A stretch of DNA of 64,000 nucleotides from Lonicera japonica (taxonomy: Eukaryota; Streptophyta; Magnoliopsida; Dipsacales; Caprifoliaceae): assembly GCA_021464415.1 (NCBI GenBank), contig CM038469.1:21595901-21659900 (forward strand). The letters run 5' to 3'. Every line of letters begins with the position of its first letter. Position 1 is the first letter of the stretch. The notes beneath the pieces were generated by a model. It was not told the DNA's origin. It searched no databases and saw nothing but the letters and a program-made list of their open reading frames with translations. Positions 42,875 through 55,586 of the stretch are shown here, one piece after another. Made by a program: the position numbers and the translations under genes.

Positions 42875-45059
42875 TGTAACAACCCGCCTAATTAAGTAGG
42901 TGTTAACGGATGCTGCATTTAATTAACAGAAGATAAATAAAAGTATACAATCGACGATTTAGTCAAAGATAGAGAAATCCAACGAAAATTCGGCATGAAG
43001 TATTCGTAACGCGAGAAAAACCATCCTGTTGACAAACATAGCAATTACATAGAATACTTCTCAACTGAATTTCAATCCAAATACAAAATAGTTTAATACA
43101 ACAATTCAAGCATAACCTTCCAACAGGCTAAAATCCAAACACAAATCCAAGTCCGACAGTAATACGAATTAATACATCCATAGGTAGCACAAAGTACCCA
43201 AACTAAATTCAATATTACAAGTACCACAAATTAAGATAAAATAACAACTAAATCCATAAAGCCATCAGAGAAGACTCTAAGATGAACTCGGACCTGAACC
43301 ATGACCTCTACCCAAAACACGAGGTGTACCTGAAAGGAAAATGAGAGAATGAGCCACGACTGGCCGAGTGGAAATTATAGGAAAAGGGAAATGCAATGCA
43401 TGGATATCTCAATATAAAAAAAAATTCGATTTACCTTGAATTCATTAATAAGAATTTTCAAGATTACATTAATTAATAAGGAAAACCCGTTTATTATACC
43501 GTAATATATGTCAATCATTATCCGCGTGTAACACACACGGTAATTGCATAAACGTCCATCCACCACCTCGTCCTCGTCCTCGACCTAATACCGGTACTAG
43601 ACGGAATAATACGCTCATAAACGCACCCCACCTTACTGTGGGCCTGTGCGCTGGTAACCAGATTTTTGCCACCCCATCTTTACCATGGGTCTGTGCAATA
43701 ACATAACTCAAGCATTTCTATACCAGTGCTCATCCGGTTTTAATAATCTCAATATAATCAACAAACCACTAGGTAATAGTTATACTCAGGGCAATATTTA
43801 TAAAATTAATAAGTGTATCCCATGTGATCTTTTACCCACTAGATAATATGTTAGCACATGCTTAAATAATTATAAAGTTTACTTATAGTACAATTCCTGG
43901 ATTATCACACAATTTTCCCCTTTAACACTAAAGTTTAGTAGAATAGTACTTTTCTTTTATAATCATGTCATTATACTGAAAAGGATCAATAATAAAACCA
44001 TCAATAATAATAAAACATAATCCAAATTTTCATATTTTTCCATGAATTTTACTTGTCTTAGTCAAAATTTCTCAATTTCTACAATTTAGCAAAAACTAGT
44101 GAGAGAAGTAATACTAGACCCGCCAATAACCTTATCAAACGCCTCATGCATGTTTAACCTCAAACTTAAATATGATTTTAAGATGATTAACATTCTGAAT
44201 TTTGATAAATTTAGATGAAAATTCTATTATTAAACATGCAAGCGGCGTTTCTAGCGATTTCGGTACCAAAATTTCAAAATAACCCATAAATACCAACATG
44301 CACTACGATCAGCCCTTAATTTCATCATCAACAACTCATATAATAATTATCAACATGCTCAGATTTTATATATCAAGTATAAACCTCATGCATGCAAAGA
44401 AAAGTATGATTTTGGTATCGAAAATCTAGTATTACTACTCATACAACAATTTTCAAGCAAAGAATGAATAAATGAAGGGAATTTCCCACCTGAGTAACCT
44501 CTGGACAGAAGTAAATAGCTCCTAATAGATGACCTATAGCAACCAAATGAGAAAATCGACCCCAGAATTGGATTCGCCACGCGAAAAGCTAGTGAAATTA
44601 GATATTTCGGGTCAAAATCCTTGAATTTGGGCTAAAAAATACCCATGAATAACCATCTCTCTCTAGAAGTATATGAGCTTGTTCTTTGGTTTAAAAGTTC
44701 TGGAATGGTTTTTAAAGGAGTGAAGAAGTTGGTCAAAGTTGGTCAATTCGTCAAAAACGATGTGGACCAAAATGTAAAAAAAAAATGTGCTGTCAGCTTG
44801 GACCAAATGTAAAAAAAAATTGGCAGTTTGGACCAAAATGTAATTTTCTCAAAAATAAAAAAAAGGCCGAATTAGCTCATTCCACTTCCCGATTACAACG
44901 ATACTTTTCAAAATTAGTCTAATAAATATAAATAACTTCTCGGAAAAGGCGGAACATACTTTGGAGTTCTAGAAGTAATCGAGGTAAATGTTAGTGCTTA
45001 ATACAAATTTTAAGGTTTTAAATTAAAATCTTCAAAAGTTTAAAACACGGAGTGTTACA
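42875..45059 (-). mobile_element. 5' LTR of family E element
   Basis: It starts TGTAACAACCCGCC and ends GGAGTGTTACA, so the outer six bases TGTAAC/GTTACA are inverted. The length is 2185 bp. The primer site directly left shows that it is the 5' LTR of a minus-strand element. AT-rich and non-coding, it lies next to a partial LTR of family D into which it seems to have inserted. Confidence 0.8.
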
Positions 45060-45963
45060 CTACACATCTAGGTGGTCCATGGGGGAACTAGTCTTAGGGA
45101 CTGCATACCCTAGCCTTGGGGGCTTAGATCACTATTGCTGTGCACAGTAAAATAAATCCTAGATGCCCGAGTTAAGACGAGGCTGACAGTCATAAGATTA
45201 GTGCCTAAGTTTGTCTTATGATATACTATATCATTATCACGTCTTACTTATATGTAAGTGACGCATATTTTATCGTATTCATGGATATGGGTTAGTAGTT
45301 GGAGTGCATTGCATACAACATGGTACTTTTTATATACATATGTAGTATATATACATGAAAGTGGAGTATACGTATAAGCATGATCCATATTACATTCAAT
45401 ACTATACGTTGGGTGTGTTTTTCAATGTGTATTTTTAAATACGAAACTCTATAGTTCCCACTGAGTCCGTGTTTAGCTTACTTCTATTTTCCAAACCAGT
45501 TTTGTAGGTACTTACGTGGGATGGTGCGTGTGCAGAGTCTAAAGACCTTTGATATGCCTTAGTCTACTTGTAGTCGTCCGTAATGTATTTAGTAGATATG
45601 TATATTTGTATACTTAACTAGTATATTCATTTATTCATAAGGGGTGTAAAGCCTTTTAATTATCTTTGGGACCTCGTTGGAGGGATTGTTTTATATTGAT
45701 GTATTTAATTTCTAATGATTGAGAACCTTAAAGATATGGAGTTCCATTTTTTTTTTGTTAAACCTTGTTCATCTATTTACAGGTTTAGATTTGTCAACTT
45801 TACAAACTCCACATGCCAAAATTTTCTTAAACTAAGGCTTTACATATAAATTTTATATTATATAAGTTTCAAATCATGCACCTTAAACCCGCCGTCGCGT
45901 ACGGCACCATGATTAATCGGGTCCCAGAGATCTAAATCTCATAATGGGATTTGGGGCGTCACA
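45060..45963 (+). mobile_element. Partial LTR of family D, plus strand
   Basis: The right end CCCGCCGTCGCGTACGG ... GGGTCCCAGAGATC ... ATAATGGGATTTGGGGCGTCACA is the mirror of the minus-strand LTR starts at 10090, 12589 and 19381. TTCCCACTGAGTCCG near 45455 and ACTCCACATGCCAAAATTTT near 45808 also match reversed text in those copies. The left end is cut by the family E LTR. Confidence 0.7.
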
Positions 45964-47277
45964 CCTCTCTTTCGATTACTAGAGATTCTTCCTGTGATCC
46001 ATCTTTTCATACTAATGAGTCCTCTAAATCCCCTATTGATGATGATTTATAGGATTATTATAACTGGGACAAGAAGGAGGATAGAGATGTGAGTGAGTTT
46101 GTGGCTAAATCTACGAGTTCTAATGTTACAACCTTAGCTGCCTAAGTTCCTCCCACAAACACGCCATATCCTGTTCAAGTTCCATTTCCATTGGATACCT
46201 CTTTGACTTGGGAGGCAATTGTTTCCTGATGATGGATTTACTATAATAGTTTCTAAGAATAAAAAAGACGGGTCACTGAAGACCATAAAATGACCAAGAT
46301 TAACATGGTTATTCAGGTTACTAAGACATCTCAGATTGTTACAAAGTTGGACGCGAATCCATTGCCAGCAAATCAAGCTATCATTTTTGACTTGCTAGGA
46401 AGCATTGTTAGATTTTCCATTAGTTTTTAGTTACTTGTATGTTTTGTTTCAAGGCTAAGCTTCTCCAACTTAGTTTTCAAGCTATTTCTTTCCCAATTTT
46501 CCTTTGGACTTATTTTGTTAAACATCGGGTTTGGGATAATCAAATCCAAATTTCTTTTTATCATTTTTCGCTCTAGACTTACTTTCCAAGACCTAAAGTT
46601 ATCGCTTAAAAAAAATAAATGTTTTTTTTTATAACCAATTTCAAATTACTTTTCATCTTCCCAACATTTTCCTATTTCTTTCATTTTGTTCTTCTCAATA
46701 CCCCGAGCCATCTTAACCATGCATTGTTTCCTCTCATATGTGCAAAGAAATTAATGCTAGGTATGAAACTTGAATTGTTTGCACATAAATAGTTAAACTG
46801 AATTCTTTGCTTTAGAAAATAAACTTTCCATATTGACTATATGAAATTTAATAGAATTCATTTCCATGCTAACACCCGTCAATCCACCCTGCTTCTTTCT
46901 TGCATTTATATTTGCTACATCCTTTTTCCATCATATACTCTCTCCATATCCATCTGATCTCACAATCCAAGAGAGCCCATTTCCTTTCCTTGCTTTTGAA
47001 TAGAGGGATTAAAATTTAGTACATGAGAATGGAAGAGATGTGAGAAATTTTATTTCAGATGTAACATTGCTATTAGATTAACATTTATAAGTTTGATTAA
47101 TTAGTTGAAAGTTATTTTTGAAATATACTGTCAAGATGTATTTTGGGTCGGATTAAATTGATCTTTATTAATCGTAACTCTCATCCAATCACTGCATCCA
47201 AAAAAGATGCAAGGAGAATCAACCCATAAATTAATTGCAACACCAACCTAAACAAAAGTCACCGACAATCCATCACT
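45964..47277. other. Intergenic DNA, possibly a decayed retroelement at the left
   Basis: At 45966-46430 an open-looking but stop-ridden plus frame (DDDL, DYYNWDKKEDRDVSEF, KLDANPLPANQAIIFDLLG) might be an old retroelement coding region. I cannot assign a family. The rest is AT-rich without features. Confidence 0.3.
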
Positions 47278-47398
47278 ACTCTCTCTCTCTCTCTCTGCCA
47301 TCACTCTTGTGAGATTGAGATTGATATAGAGAGATAATATATGATGAAGAAAGGAAATAAAGATTAATGCCAGACAGACGGGGATTGACAGGTGGTGT

Positions 47399-47452
<54 letters not shown>
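47278..47452. repeat. CT and GA microsatellites
   Basis: (CT)n at 47278-47297 and an uninterrupted (GA)n at 47401-47452 face each other across about 100 bases. Ser/Leu-rich open frames over them are artefacts. Confidence 0.9.
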
Positions 47453-47455
<3 letters not shown>

Positions 47456-47482
47456 TACATAAATTCTCTTAAATTTGACACA

Positions 47483-47770
47483 TTTCAATATGGAAAGCTT
47501 GCTTTCCTTTCCCAAGCAAAGAATCCATTTCAACTACTTTTACACGTACAATTCTAATATTTACCTAGCTAGCATTAATTTCCTTGCATATATAAGATGA
47601 AACAATGCATGCTTAAGATTTAAAAGATAATTGAAAAAAAAAAGTAAGAAATAAGAAAACGCGGGAAAGAAAAAAAAAAGTAAATTAAAATAGGTGATGA
47701 TAAAAGTACCTTTATAGTTTAGATTCACTACCATGTATGCTACCATTAAACATAATCTATAACCACAATA
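47483..47770 (+). repeat. Duplicated non-coding segment, copy 1
   Basis: CAATATGGAAAGCTT, AAGCAAAGA(A/G)TCCA, AACTACTTTTA, CCTAGCATTAATT and CCTTGCATATATAAGATGAAACAATGCA occur in the same order at 55810-55935. Weaker matches reach about 47770 and 56060. It is not coding. Confidence 0.7.
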
Positions 47771-48317
47771 ATTTAGGTTGTCATCACCCATTTGAAATCG
47801 GGACTAATCTTATCCAACGTAAAAGAAACTTTAAGACATGGGAAAAGTAACTTTCAACTACTCACTATCATTCATGGTTTTTTCTCTCTCAAACTCTAGT
47901 TTAGATGTGTGGTTCACACTTATTTAGGCTACAACATTTGTTACATTTTTTGAACTATATATATAACATTTCTCCTAAATAAAACTAATAAATGTAAATC
48001 TAATAGCAATTTACATATTTCAAATAAAATACCGAAACACATTCCAAAAATAACTTTTGACCAATCACTAGCATTCATCACTTTATCTCTCTCCTAGAAT
48101 CCAATACAAGTGGTGTAGTTCAAATGGAGAGAAAATATATGATGCTAATGAACTTGATAGAGATCTCGATCAGGTTCGAGCCTCACCAAGAAGGGTTCCG
48201 TGCATGTGGGTTTTTATTGTTTGTAATTGAAGGAAGAGATTTATAAGTCCATTTTGAGAAGAAAAGGAAAGGAAAAAACAAAACAAAGACAAAAGATGGA
48301 ACGATGGTCGTGAATGT
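47771..48317. other. AT-rich intergenic DNA
   Basis: No gene is recognised. The words CTTTCTCTCTCTCA and TAACTTTCAA...CACTATCATTCATC recur at 47845-47895, 48050-48100, 48900-48935 and 49105-49150, so this stretch and the next contain a diverged dispersed repeat. Confidence 0.4.
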
Positions 48318-48318
48318 T

Positions 48319-48358
<40 letters not shown>
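48318..48358 (+). repeat. Compound (TG)n(GA)n microsatellite
   Basis: TGTGTG at 48318-48337 passes directly into GAGAGA up to 48358. Confidence 0.9.
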
Positions 48359-49437
48359 CGCTAGCTACTTGTATCGTATCTACAGCAGGATAGTAGTGAT
48401 GGTTACTAATTTTGTTTAGAGTCATTTATCGGTTGATTATCCTTGCAGCCTTTTTGTATGTAAACCAGTTCAATTTAAAGTTGATGAGACTTGACATTTA
48501 TAAGATAGGACCCTTTTTGTTTAGGTTAGTGTTCAAACTAATTTATGGGTTGAACTTGCTATCCGGTCCAAAAGAAATTTGGGAAAAATTAAGGTAAATT
48601 AAACTTTAAAGTTAGGTCTAGATTTAATTCTTCTCCTAATGCTAAAAAATTGTCAATGTCTCTCTTAAAGTTGTATGGTTCAATCACTCCCCTAGCTCTA
48701 ATTCGTCTATAATATATTCCATCCATATTTTGTATGCTTAACCCTTAAACTTTTAAAAATGACACTTAAACCCCCTTAATTTATATTTCGCTAATGCTTA
48801 ACCCCATTTTTGTTAACCTTCATCGCCACTAGTTCCGGCCACTTAACCCTAATTTGTTTTTTTCCCAAGAAATTTCTAATGCACATGTAATTCAAAAGTA
48901 ATTTTGAATTAATCATTGTCATTCATCACTTTCTCAGACTCTAATTCGGATATGAACGTGGTTTGTATTTAATTATTTAGGTTACGACTTTTGACTTTTG
49001 GTACATTTTTTGGGCTACTTAGTATTGCTCGTAAATCTGACTCGTAAATGTAATAATAATGCTACACAGCCCCAACAAAATCCCAAAATCATCAACTAAT
49101 ACGTAACTTTCAAACAATTACTATCATTCTTCATTGCTTTCTCTCTCTCATCTTCTAGTATTAATGTGCAATTCAAATTCATTTGAACTACATCCTTTAA
49201 GTACCAGTAAAATAACATATATATATAGATGATTTTTAATATATTATAAATGTACAACCACCTAGGTAATGCTATTGTGTAACATATATAAGGTCATTAT
49301 GACATACAGCTATCCCTATTTATTATTCATTCTTTTGATAATTTCTTTAGGGAATAATTATTGACACTCTCCAAAATTCATCACAAATTTAAATAAAGTC
49401 TTCTTAAAAATACAGGAAAAGTGTTCACAAAATCACA
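48359..49437. other. Intergenic DNA upstream of the CACTA remnant
   Basis: I looked for the catalytic part of the CACTA TNP2 transposase here and saw none. Diverged repeats of ACTTTCTCTCTCTC...ATTCAAAT type are present. Confidence 0.4.
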
Positions 49438-50625
49438 TTGAAGTACTTCAATAACAACAGGCAAATGAGGGAATTTAAAGATATACCTAGCAACAAGAGA
49501 TATATTGAAGGGTCAATTGCAGAGTCCTACGTTGTTGCTGAATCTGTTAGGTATTGTATGGAATACATGCCAAATCCACTCGAAGGAAATCACAAATATT
49601 CTCGTGAAGCTTTTCTAGAAGAAAATGGTGAATTCACAGATGAAGGTCCTATGCTTAACGATAAAATGGTGATGTTAAAACCGAATCAATTTCAACAAAT
49701 ACGTCGATGGGTATTATTTCGACTTCAAGTCGACGGTCTCCATGAATACTATAGGTGGGAGTTCTTTAACATTTTATATTGAAATTCACATATAACTTTC
49801 AATATCTAAAATTGTATGAAAAAATTACAGTGAGTATAAGGCATCGTTGGAATCCATTTCTCATGGTAAAGGAAAGGGGATTGAATTAACAGAAATAGAG
49901 ATGCGAACATCATTCATCCCGTGATTATATGAGAAGGTACTAATAAATTCAATAAGAATATAAATATAAATATGCTATTAGCCGTCATGATTTGTGATTA
50001 TAATACTTTTCATTGCGCAGTTGGTGAATTCTGGACAGACGACGACTAAGGCTATATTGTGGCGTTTAGTTCAAAGGCCAAATCACATGGTTAAAACCTA
50101 CAAAAAATACCGAGCCAATGTTTTCGTATTCTCTCCCAAGTATCATGATGACACTGTTGTCACACAAGATAGCGGTGTTTGCATGAAGGCATGGACTACA
50201 TTTAGGGCTAGAAAAAGTGATAAAAAACTTAAAGATGCTTGGACCATGTGGTATGGGATTATTCGACAAATAATTGAGTTGGACTATACCATTTTCAAAC
50301 AAGTAGTGTTTTATTGTGATTGGGTACGGGTGGAGGACAAGATTAATGGATGTAAAAATTGTCTAGAATCTAACTTGGTGATGGTAAATCTTGATAAGTT
50401 CAAGAGTTCTAGTAATGAGTTAGATGAGCCCGCCATTCTCGCGTCAGAGGCAAATCAAGTATTCTACTCAAAAGATCTTCAAAATCCTAGTTGGTGGGTT
50501 GTTATACATTCGCCTAAGAGATTGACTCATCGAGTTGATGAATTGGATATGCCAATGGTCTTCCAATCGACTATTGAAGACCAACCTCATTTGGAGAACT
50601 TGTTCAAGCAATATGGCTCTACCTA
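49438..50625 (+). pseudogene. CACTA (En/Spm) transposase TNP2, C-terminal part (DUF4218 end and DUF4216)
   Basis: The block RYIEGSIAESYVVAESVRYC is the tail region of TNP2-type proteins (GSIAEGY...C). An intron at about 49755-49831 leads to SEYKASLESISHGKGKG, then an in-frame TGA at 49921-49923 before LYEK. After a second intron the frame from about 50024 reads VNSGQTTTKAILWRLVQRPN, MWYGIIRQIIELDYTIFKQV, VFYCDWVRV and EPAILASEANQVFYSKDLQN, which is the DUF4216 domain found at the TNP2 C-terminus. The frame ends at 50625. TNP2 cuts CACTA elements at their ends, but its catalytic region is missing upstream. With one stop and no N-terminus it cannot act alone. Confidence 0.8.
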
Positions 50626-50883
50626 GTTATAGATTTTGTGTAATTGATAGGAGTTTTCAATGTGCTACTGAAGAATGGCCCTTTATAATGTTTGAAATGT
50701 AATTGTTTTGAATGCTTGTTTTTGGATATGTATGTTTAAAATAGCTAGCATCTTATCGAATAGCTTTATTGTCAAATGATTGAATTATTTTTGTCTAACT
50801 TGGAGAAGGTTAAACTTCAATTGCTAGAAATTCAATTTAGTATTGATTTTAAATTAACTCTCATGTGTAGGATATAAAAAAAA

Positions 50884-53678
50884 ATGTCATCAAATACAAG
50901 TGCATCACTCCCTACGTCCTCAATGCCATCCTCATCATCATCCATCCCTTCCATATCTCAGTTATGTAGTGGTAAAGTCCAAAAGGAAAAAATGAAAGTC
51001 ATTTTTCAAGTTGACGGTTCTGTCGTGGGAGAATACGCGAAGGTGTGGAATACTCGTACCGGGGATCTTGTGAGATCTCATATACCAATTCACTACCCAG
51101 ATTGGAGAATTGTGCCGGATAACTTCAAAAATGATGTTTGGACTGCATTGATGGTAAACTTTTTTATATTTTTGATCCTTATTCTTATTCAATTTTCATC
51201 TTTTAATTTCTGATTTCTTTGTTATATGCAATTGTCTTTTAGTCTGAATTTGAGCTTAATGTTCCACCCAAAGTGGCTCGTCCATTGGCAGAGAAAACTT
51301 GGTCTCAAAAATTCAGGACTTACAAAAGTACCTTGCGAGTTGTTACGAAGAATAGTGATCGCATGACACTTGAACCAAAATGGGTTGATCCACATATTTG
51401 GAGAAACTTTGTTAAAAATGAAAGTGATCCAAAAAAGCAGCTACAAAACGCAAAGAATTCTGAGAATCGAAAAATGTTGAAGGTTCCTCATTGTCTTGGG
51501 CGCCGTACTTACGCCCAAAAGCAATATATGATGGTGTGTATCATTGCCACACTTTTTAATTACTGCATTTTATGTAGCTTACTTGTAATGTTTCAACTTC
51601 CAGGAACAAGAATATCCTGGAAAAAAAATTCGGAGAGTCGATAAATGGTATGCAGCACACGAGCGTCCTGATGGGACTGTATTACAAAGCGCAAGGAGTA
51701 AATATATAAGTAAGCCCAAAAAAATTCTGAGATTTATTTTATGCTCCAGTTGTCAAAACTTCATTGCTCCTCTTTCTTTCTGTCTGATACTCTGAGTATT
51801 GGTAACTTCACATTTGAGTGTAGAGAGATTTTACCCCTCTAGTGTATTTAATCCACTACTCGAGATACTTGCTGAATATCAACCTGTCGTCGCCCAATTC
51901 TGTGTTTTTGGGTGCAAATCTAGTTATAGTTTCGATATTTATTGGCCACTACTCAAGATACTTGCTGGATGCATGAAACATATGGGAAACGCTTATTATG
52001 ACAACATGGAATTGGGGTCTAGGAAATAGGGAAATTAGTGGGGGAATGAAGGCCCAAAAATTCCTGTAGTTTTAAACATAGTTGAATGACTGTCTGGGGG
52101 TGGAGTTTGGCTTACGGAGTTGAGTTCGTTTTGGTATTGAGAATGCAGATCGTCCACTTGTTCATTGTGAACTCATGGGTCAAGTGTGTTTCTGATTATA
52201 GAAGTTTTCGAAGGAACTAGACAGTTCAATTCTTACAGCCCAATTTTGTTTTCCAACTCTAGTTTAAGTGCAAAACTCTCAAAGACTAAATATTCAGTTC
52301 TAGGTGAAAAATTATGTAATCACCAAAAGTTCAAAAATTATCATTACGTAGAAAAAGTACCATCTTTTCCATTGGAAGAATAAATGCAATTAAATATCCT
52401 TACATTCCTTTTCCATGGAATTTGTTTGCCTGGAAATCAGTTACCTAGGAATTGAATTATTTACTTCTCGTTCATGCACAATCACTACTCCACCTAACCA
52501 AGTGCAAAATGAAAGTAACTGTAAATTGCAATCAATAATGGAGATTGGAATTAGCTACAAAATTACAGAGTATTTTACCCATAAGAATTCCAGAAAGTCT
52601 GAGAGCCATTGGTACAGAAGGATTTAAGATCTCTTCACTGTGAAAAACAGAGAGAATTATTCAAATAAGCTAGAAGAAGTGGAAGTAGAATATAGGGTAT
52701 AACAATTAGAGGAAAATTAGCCTAACCAGATTTTAATAATGCTAAGCTTGTCTAGGTTCCTCCTGTTGATCTTCGGGTGCATTGTTGCAACCATCCTTGA
52801 TAATACATAGAGATAAATGTGGATGCTAATTAAGCGCAAACACAAACTAAAGTACAATTTCATGTTTCATTACAGAGTTGAACGAATTGTAATTTGGAAA
52901 ATGAATGAATTACAATAGATTCAATGTTTACAGATTTGAAACAAAATTAAATCAGCACTTACTGTAAATACGATTATGCACATTAATTGAGTAAAATGAA
53001 GAGAGCTTATATATGCTTTCATTATGTTTGATGCAATTCATGTTTGAATTACCATAGGATGAAGTGAAGGCTGCTGAAAGTAGAAGAAAAGGGCCAGGAA
53101 TAACAGGGGTTGGCTATAGTGATGATTTTGAAGATCTTGATAATGATGAATTAACTGAAGTATTTGGGAAGGATAAGAAGGGTGGAGTTCGGGCAGTGGG
53201 TTCAAATATCTCTAAGAAGCAATTACTTCATGTTGGGGTGGCAATGGCAAAGATTGATCAAGATAAGAAGATTATTGAAGAATCTGCCTCACTAAAAGAT
53301 CAAATAATCTCTCATGTTGATTCGCGCCTAGACAATTTCGAACGTGTTATGCAAGCTATGTTTTTAAAATTGTCAAGTGGCAAGGAAAATGTCCCCCCAG
53401 TGGTAAACAATACACCCTTGAATGATATTAGTTCTAACTCTACCAATCATCCTTTATCCCAAAACAAAAATAATGTGTTTGCTCCCATGGGTGTATCTCA
53501 TTATACCGACAAACCGGTAATTTTGCTTGATAAATTTGGCAAAGAATTGGCTAAAGGTTACGTTGTGATGGATCAAACGGCTGGAGTATGTCATTTCAAA
53601 AAGGTCAGGATTGGGGAAAAGAAAATATGGGTTGAGGAAGTGATGGAGCCGGATGCTCGTTTGTGGGATCCGCCATAA
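50884..53678 (+). pseudogene. Second CACTA protein (Transposase_24 / Ptta-En/Spm type)
   Basis: Exon 1, 50884-51153, has a Ser-rich start and then KVIFQVDGSVVGEYAKVW and IPIHYPDWRIVPDNFKNDVW (GT donor at 51154). Exon 2, 51243-51533, reads WSQKFRTYKSTLRVV, RMTLEPKWVDPHIWRNFV and LGRRTYAQKQ (donor at 51534). Exon 3 starts at 51604 (KIRRVDKWYAAHERPDGTVL). The last exon, 53059-53678, has ELTEVFGKDKKGGVRAVGS, a coiled-coil-like stretch (DQIISHVDSRLDNFERVMQA) and a conserved-looking end, LDKFGKELAKGYVVMDQ. This is the partner protein that lies downstream of TNP2 in CACTA elements and binds subterminal repeats. The exon frames are mostly open, but the exon 3 to last exon junction does not join in a clean phase, so a loss is likely. 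Confidence 0.72.
51712..53058 (+). other. Long intron of the CACTA gene, no further gene seen
   Basis: About 1.35 kb lie between exon 3 and the last exon. A frame at 51799-52029 (VERFYPSSVFNPLLEILAEY) and others show no domain. The acceptor CCATAG is at 53053-53058. It may contain an old insertion. Confidence 0.4.
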
Positions 53679-54596
53679 GGGGAAGGGGACTACAACACTT
53701 TGGCAGGTTATGCTCAAGGAGGATATGTAATTTGGCTTGAGTGTTGGCTGAAATATGTGTAAGTTTGTTTCTGGTACCTACTGCTTATGGTTGTGACATT
53801 TGTTTTTTTTTTTTTTTTCTTGGGTTAAGATAGGTATTGTTGAAGCATTAGACAATTAAAACTGAATTGATTGGTGATTGTAAGTTTGTGAAATGGATGA
53901 TCTTGGACTTTGGATTTGAATATTATGTTGTTGATCAATGATTATGTTTGTGAATATATAGGTAAACCTCTATTATAAAGCAAAATTAGAATTTAATTTT
54001 TTTATGCAAATATTTAGTTTCTCACATTTATAACTGTTATAGGTTCTATTAGTATTCTTGGTAAAAGCAACATATATTTGAAAAAGAAAATGTTAGGGAT
54101 TTTTTATTGCAACAGTTATAGGAGTAATACTTTTCACATTCTAATGGACATAAATGTTAGGAAATCTGTTGGTTAGATTAGCCACACCATTTTTTTTACT
54201 CCTAATGCCTGTGAGATTTATTTTTGCTAACACATATAACTATTAGAAATCAGTCCATATGGTGTAGTGAGTGCTAGAAAACTCATTGGGAATGCTAATC
54301 GCCATATATTATTTTTTAACAGTAGTGCTATATATACAAAGACTATACAAAAAAAATACTACATAAAATGATATGTGAATTTTTAGATTGGTCAACAAAG
54401 CAAATGCATGTTGTGTGTTAAAATAATATTCTTTGTGCCTCGCATTAAATTATTTTGTTCAATATAAGGGTAATATTAATGTAAATGCAGTTTTCACCAA
54501 TCACATAGCAAATAATCCATTTTATAGTTGATAATTCGATATCATACTTGAAATGTCTTATATTGCCGCTAACACTATACCCTTGTTTCTCATGCC
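53679..54596. other. 3' flank of the CACTA gene and intergenic DNA
   Basis: A poly-T run lies at 53803-53818, otherwise AT-rich. I saw no CACTA terminal inverted repeat. Confidence 0.4.
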
Positions 54597-55578
54597 TAGA
54601 GCCGGCTCTGGGACAGGGCAGGCAGGGCGATCGCCTAGGGCCTAAAAGTGAGGAGGGGCACTAGTTTTTTTTTATATATGTTAACGAGATTTAATTAATA
54701 AGGTATATTTCCAAGAAAATAATTACAATTTTTCAATATATATATGTTGGATTCTATTTTGATGCAACAAGATTTGTTTTATTGGATAATGATGAATTGA
54801 AAAGATCTTGCATAAATCTTGAAAATGCTTTAAAAGTTGATATTTTTGGTGTTAAAGTAAAGTGCTTATATTCATAATTACAAGTATTGCAATTAATGTT
54901 ACCAAGTGAATCATATGAAACAAATAAACCATGTGCATCTATTAAAATTATGGAGTTTGTAAAAGATATGGAGTTTCCTCATGTGATGCTTACTTATAAA
55001 CTTTTATTGACTTTACCTATGACTCTGATATCTATAGAAATGAGTTTTTCCAAATTACAACTATTAAAATTTTACTTGCGAACCACTATGAATCAAGGTA
55101 TATTGAATGGATTAGCAATTTTATGCATTGAAAATGACATCTCAGAACATCTTGACTATGGACTTATAATTGATGACTTTATTGCTCAGAATACAAGAAG
55201 AAGTCATTTAAAGAAATTTTTTTTATCGAAATTTCATTGCTACTTTTATTTTTAAGTACGTTTTAGCATGTGGTGTTGTTTTGGAGCATCTAAAAGCTTT
55301 TTGGAAGATGAAATACACATAAAGGCAAAAGATGAAGCATATATGTGCTTGAAATATTCATTGTATTAGTTTTTATACTATGTAAACTCATACATTTTCA
55401 CATGAAACTAGTAAACACTTTGAATTCTTAATTGTAATGTGTGTTTGGTTAAATTAAAGTCTTTTCATTGAAATAAAATTAATTTATTTTTTAATATAAA
55501 AATTTAATATATTTATTTAAAAGGGGCATTATTTTAAAATTTCGCCCGAGGTCTAAAAATTGTTAGGACCGGCCTCTG
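54597..55578 (+). mobile_element. Shrunken hAT element
   Basis: The left end TAGAGCCGGCTCTG and the right end GGACCGGCCTCTG are imperfect inverted termini of the GGGCCGGC type common in plant hAT elements. The flanking 8-mers CTCATGCC (54589-54596) and CTCACACC (55579-55586) agree at six of eight positions, as expected for an old 8-bp target duplication. Inside is only the C-terminal part of the transposase. At 982 bp it is a deletion derivative. Confidence 0.7.
54887..55255 (+). pseudogene. hAT transposase, C-terminal dimerisation domain
   Basis: FPHVMLTYKLLLTLPMTLIS, EMSFSKLQLLKFYLRTTMNQ, LNGLAILCIENDISEHLDY and LIIDDFIAQNTRR give the conserved hAT dimerisation block (ERSFSKLKLIK...LRS.M...RL..LA...IE). 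The frame continues upstream of the first Met (54720-54887, RFVLLDNDELKRSCINLENA in near frame). The DDE catalytic part is gone. Confidence 0.82.
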
Positions 55579-55586
55579 CTCACACC

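Noticed and set aside
47276..48425. Ser/Leu-rich minus frames
   Set aside because: They come from CT/GA microsatellites. The same applies to 56490-56897.
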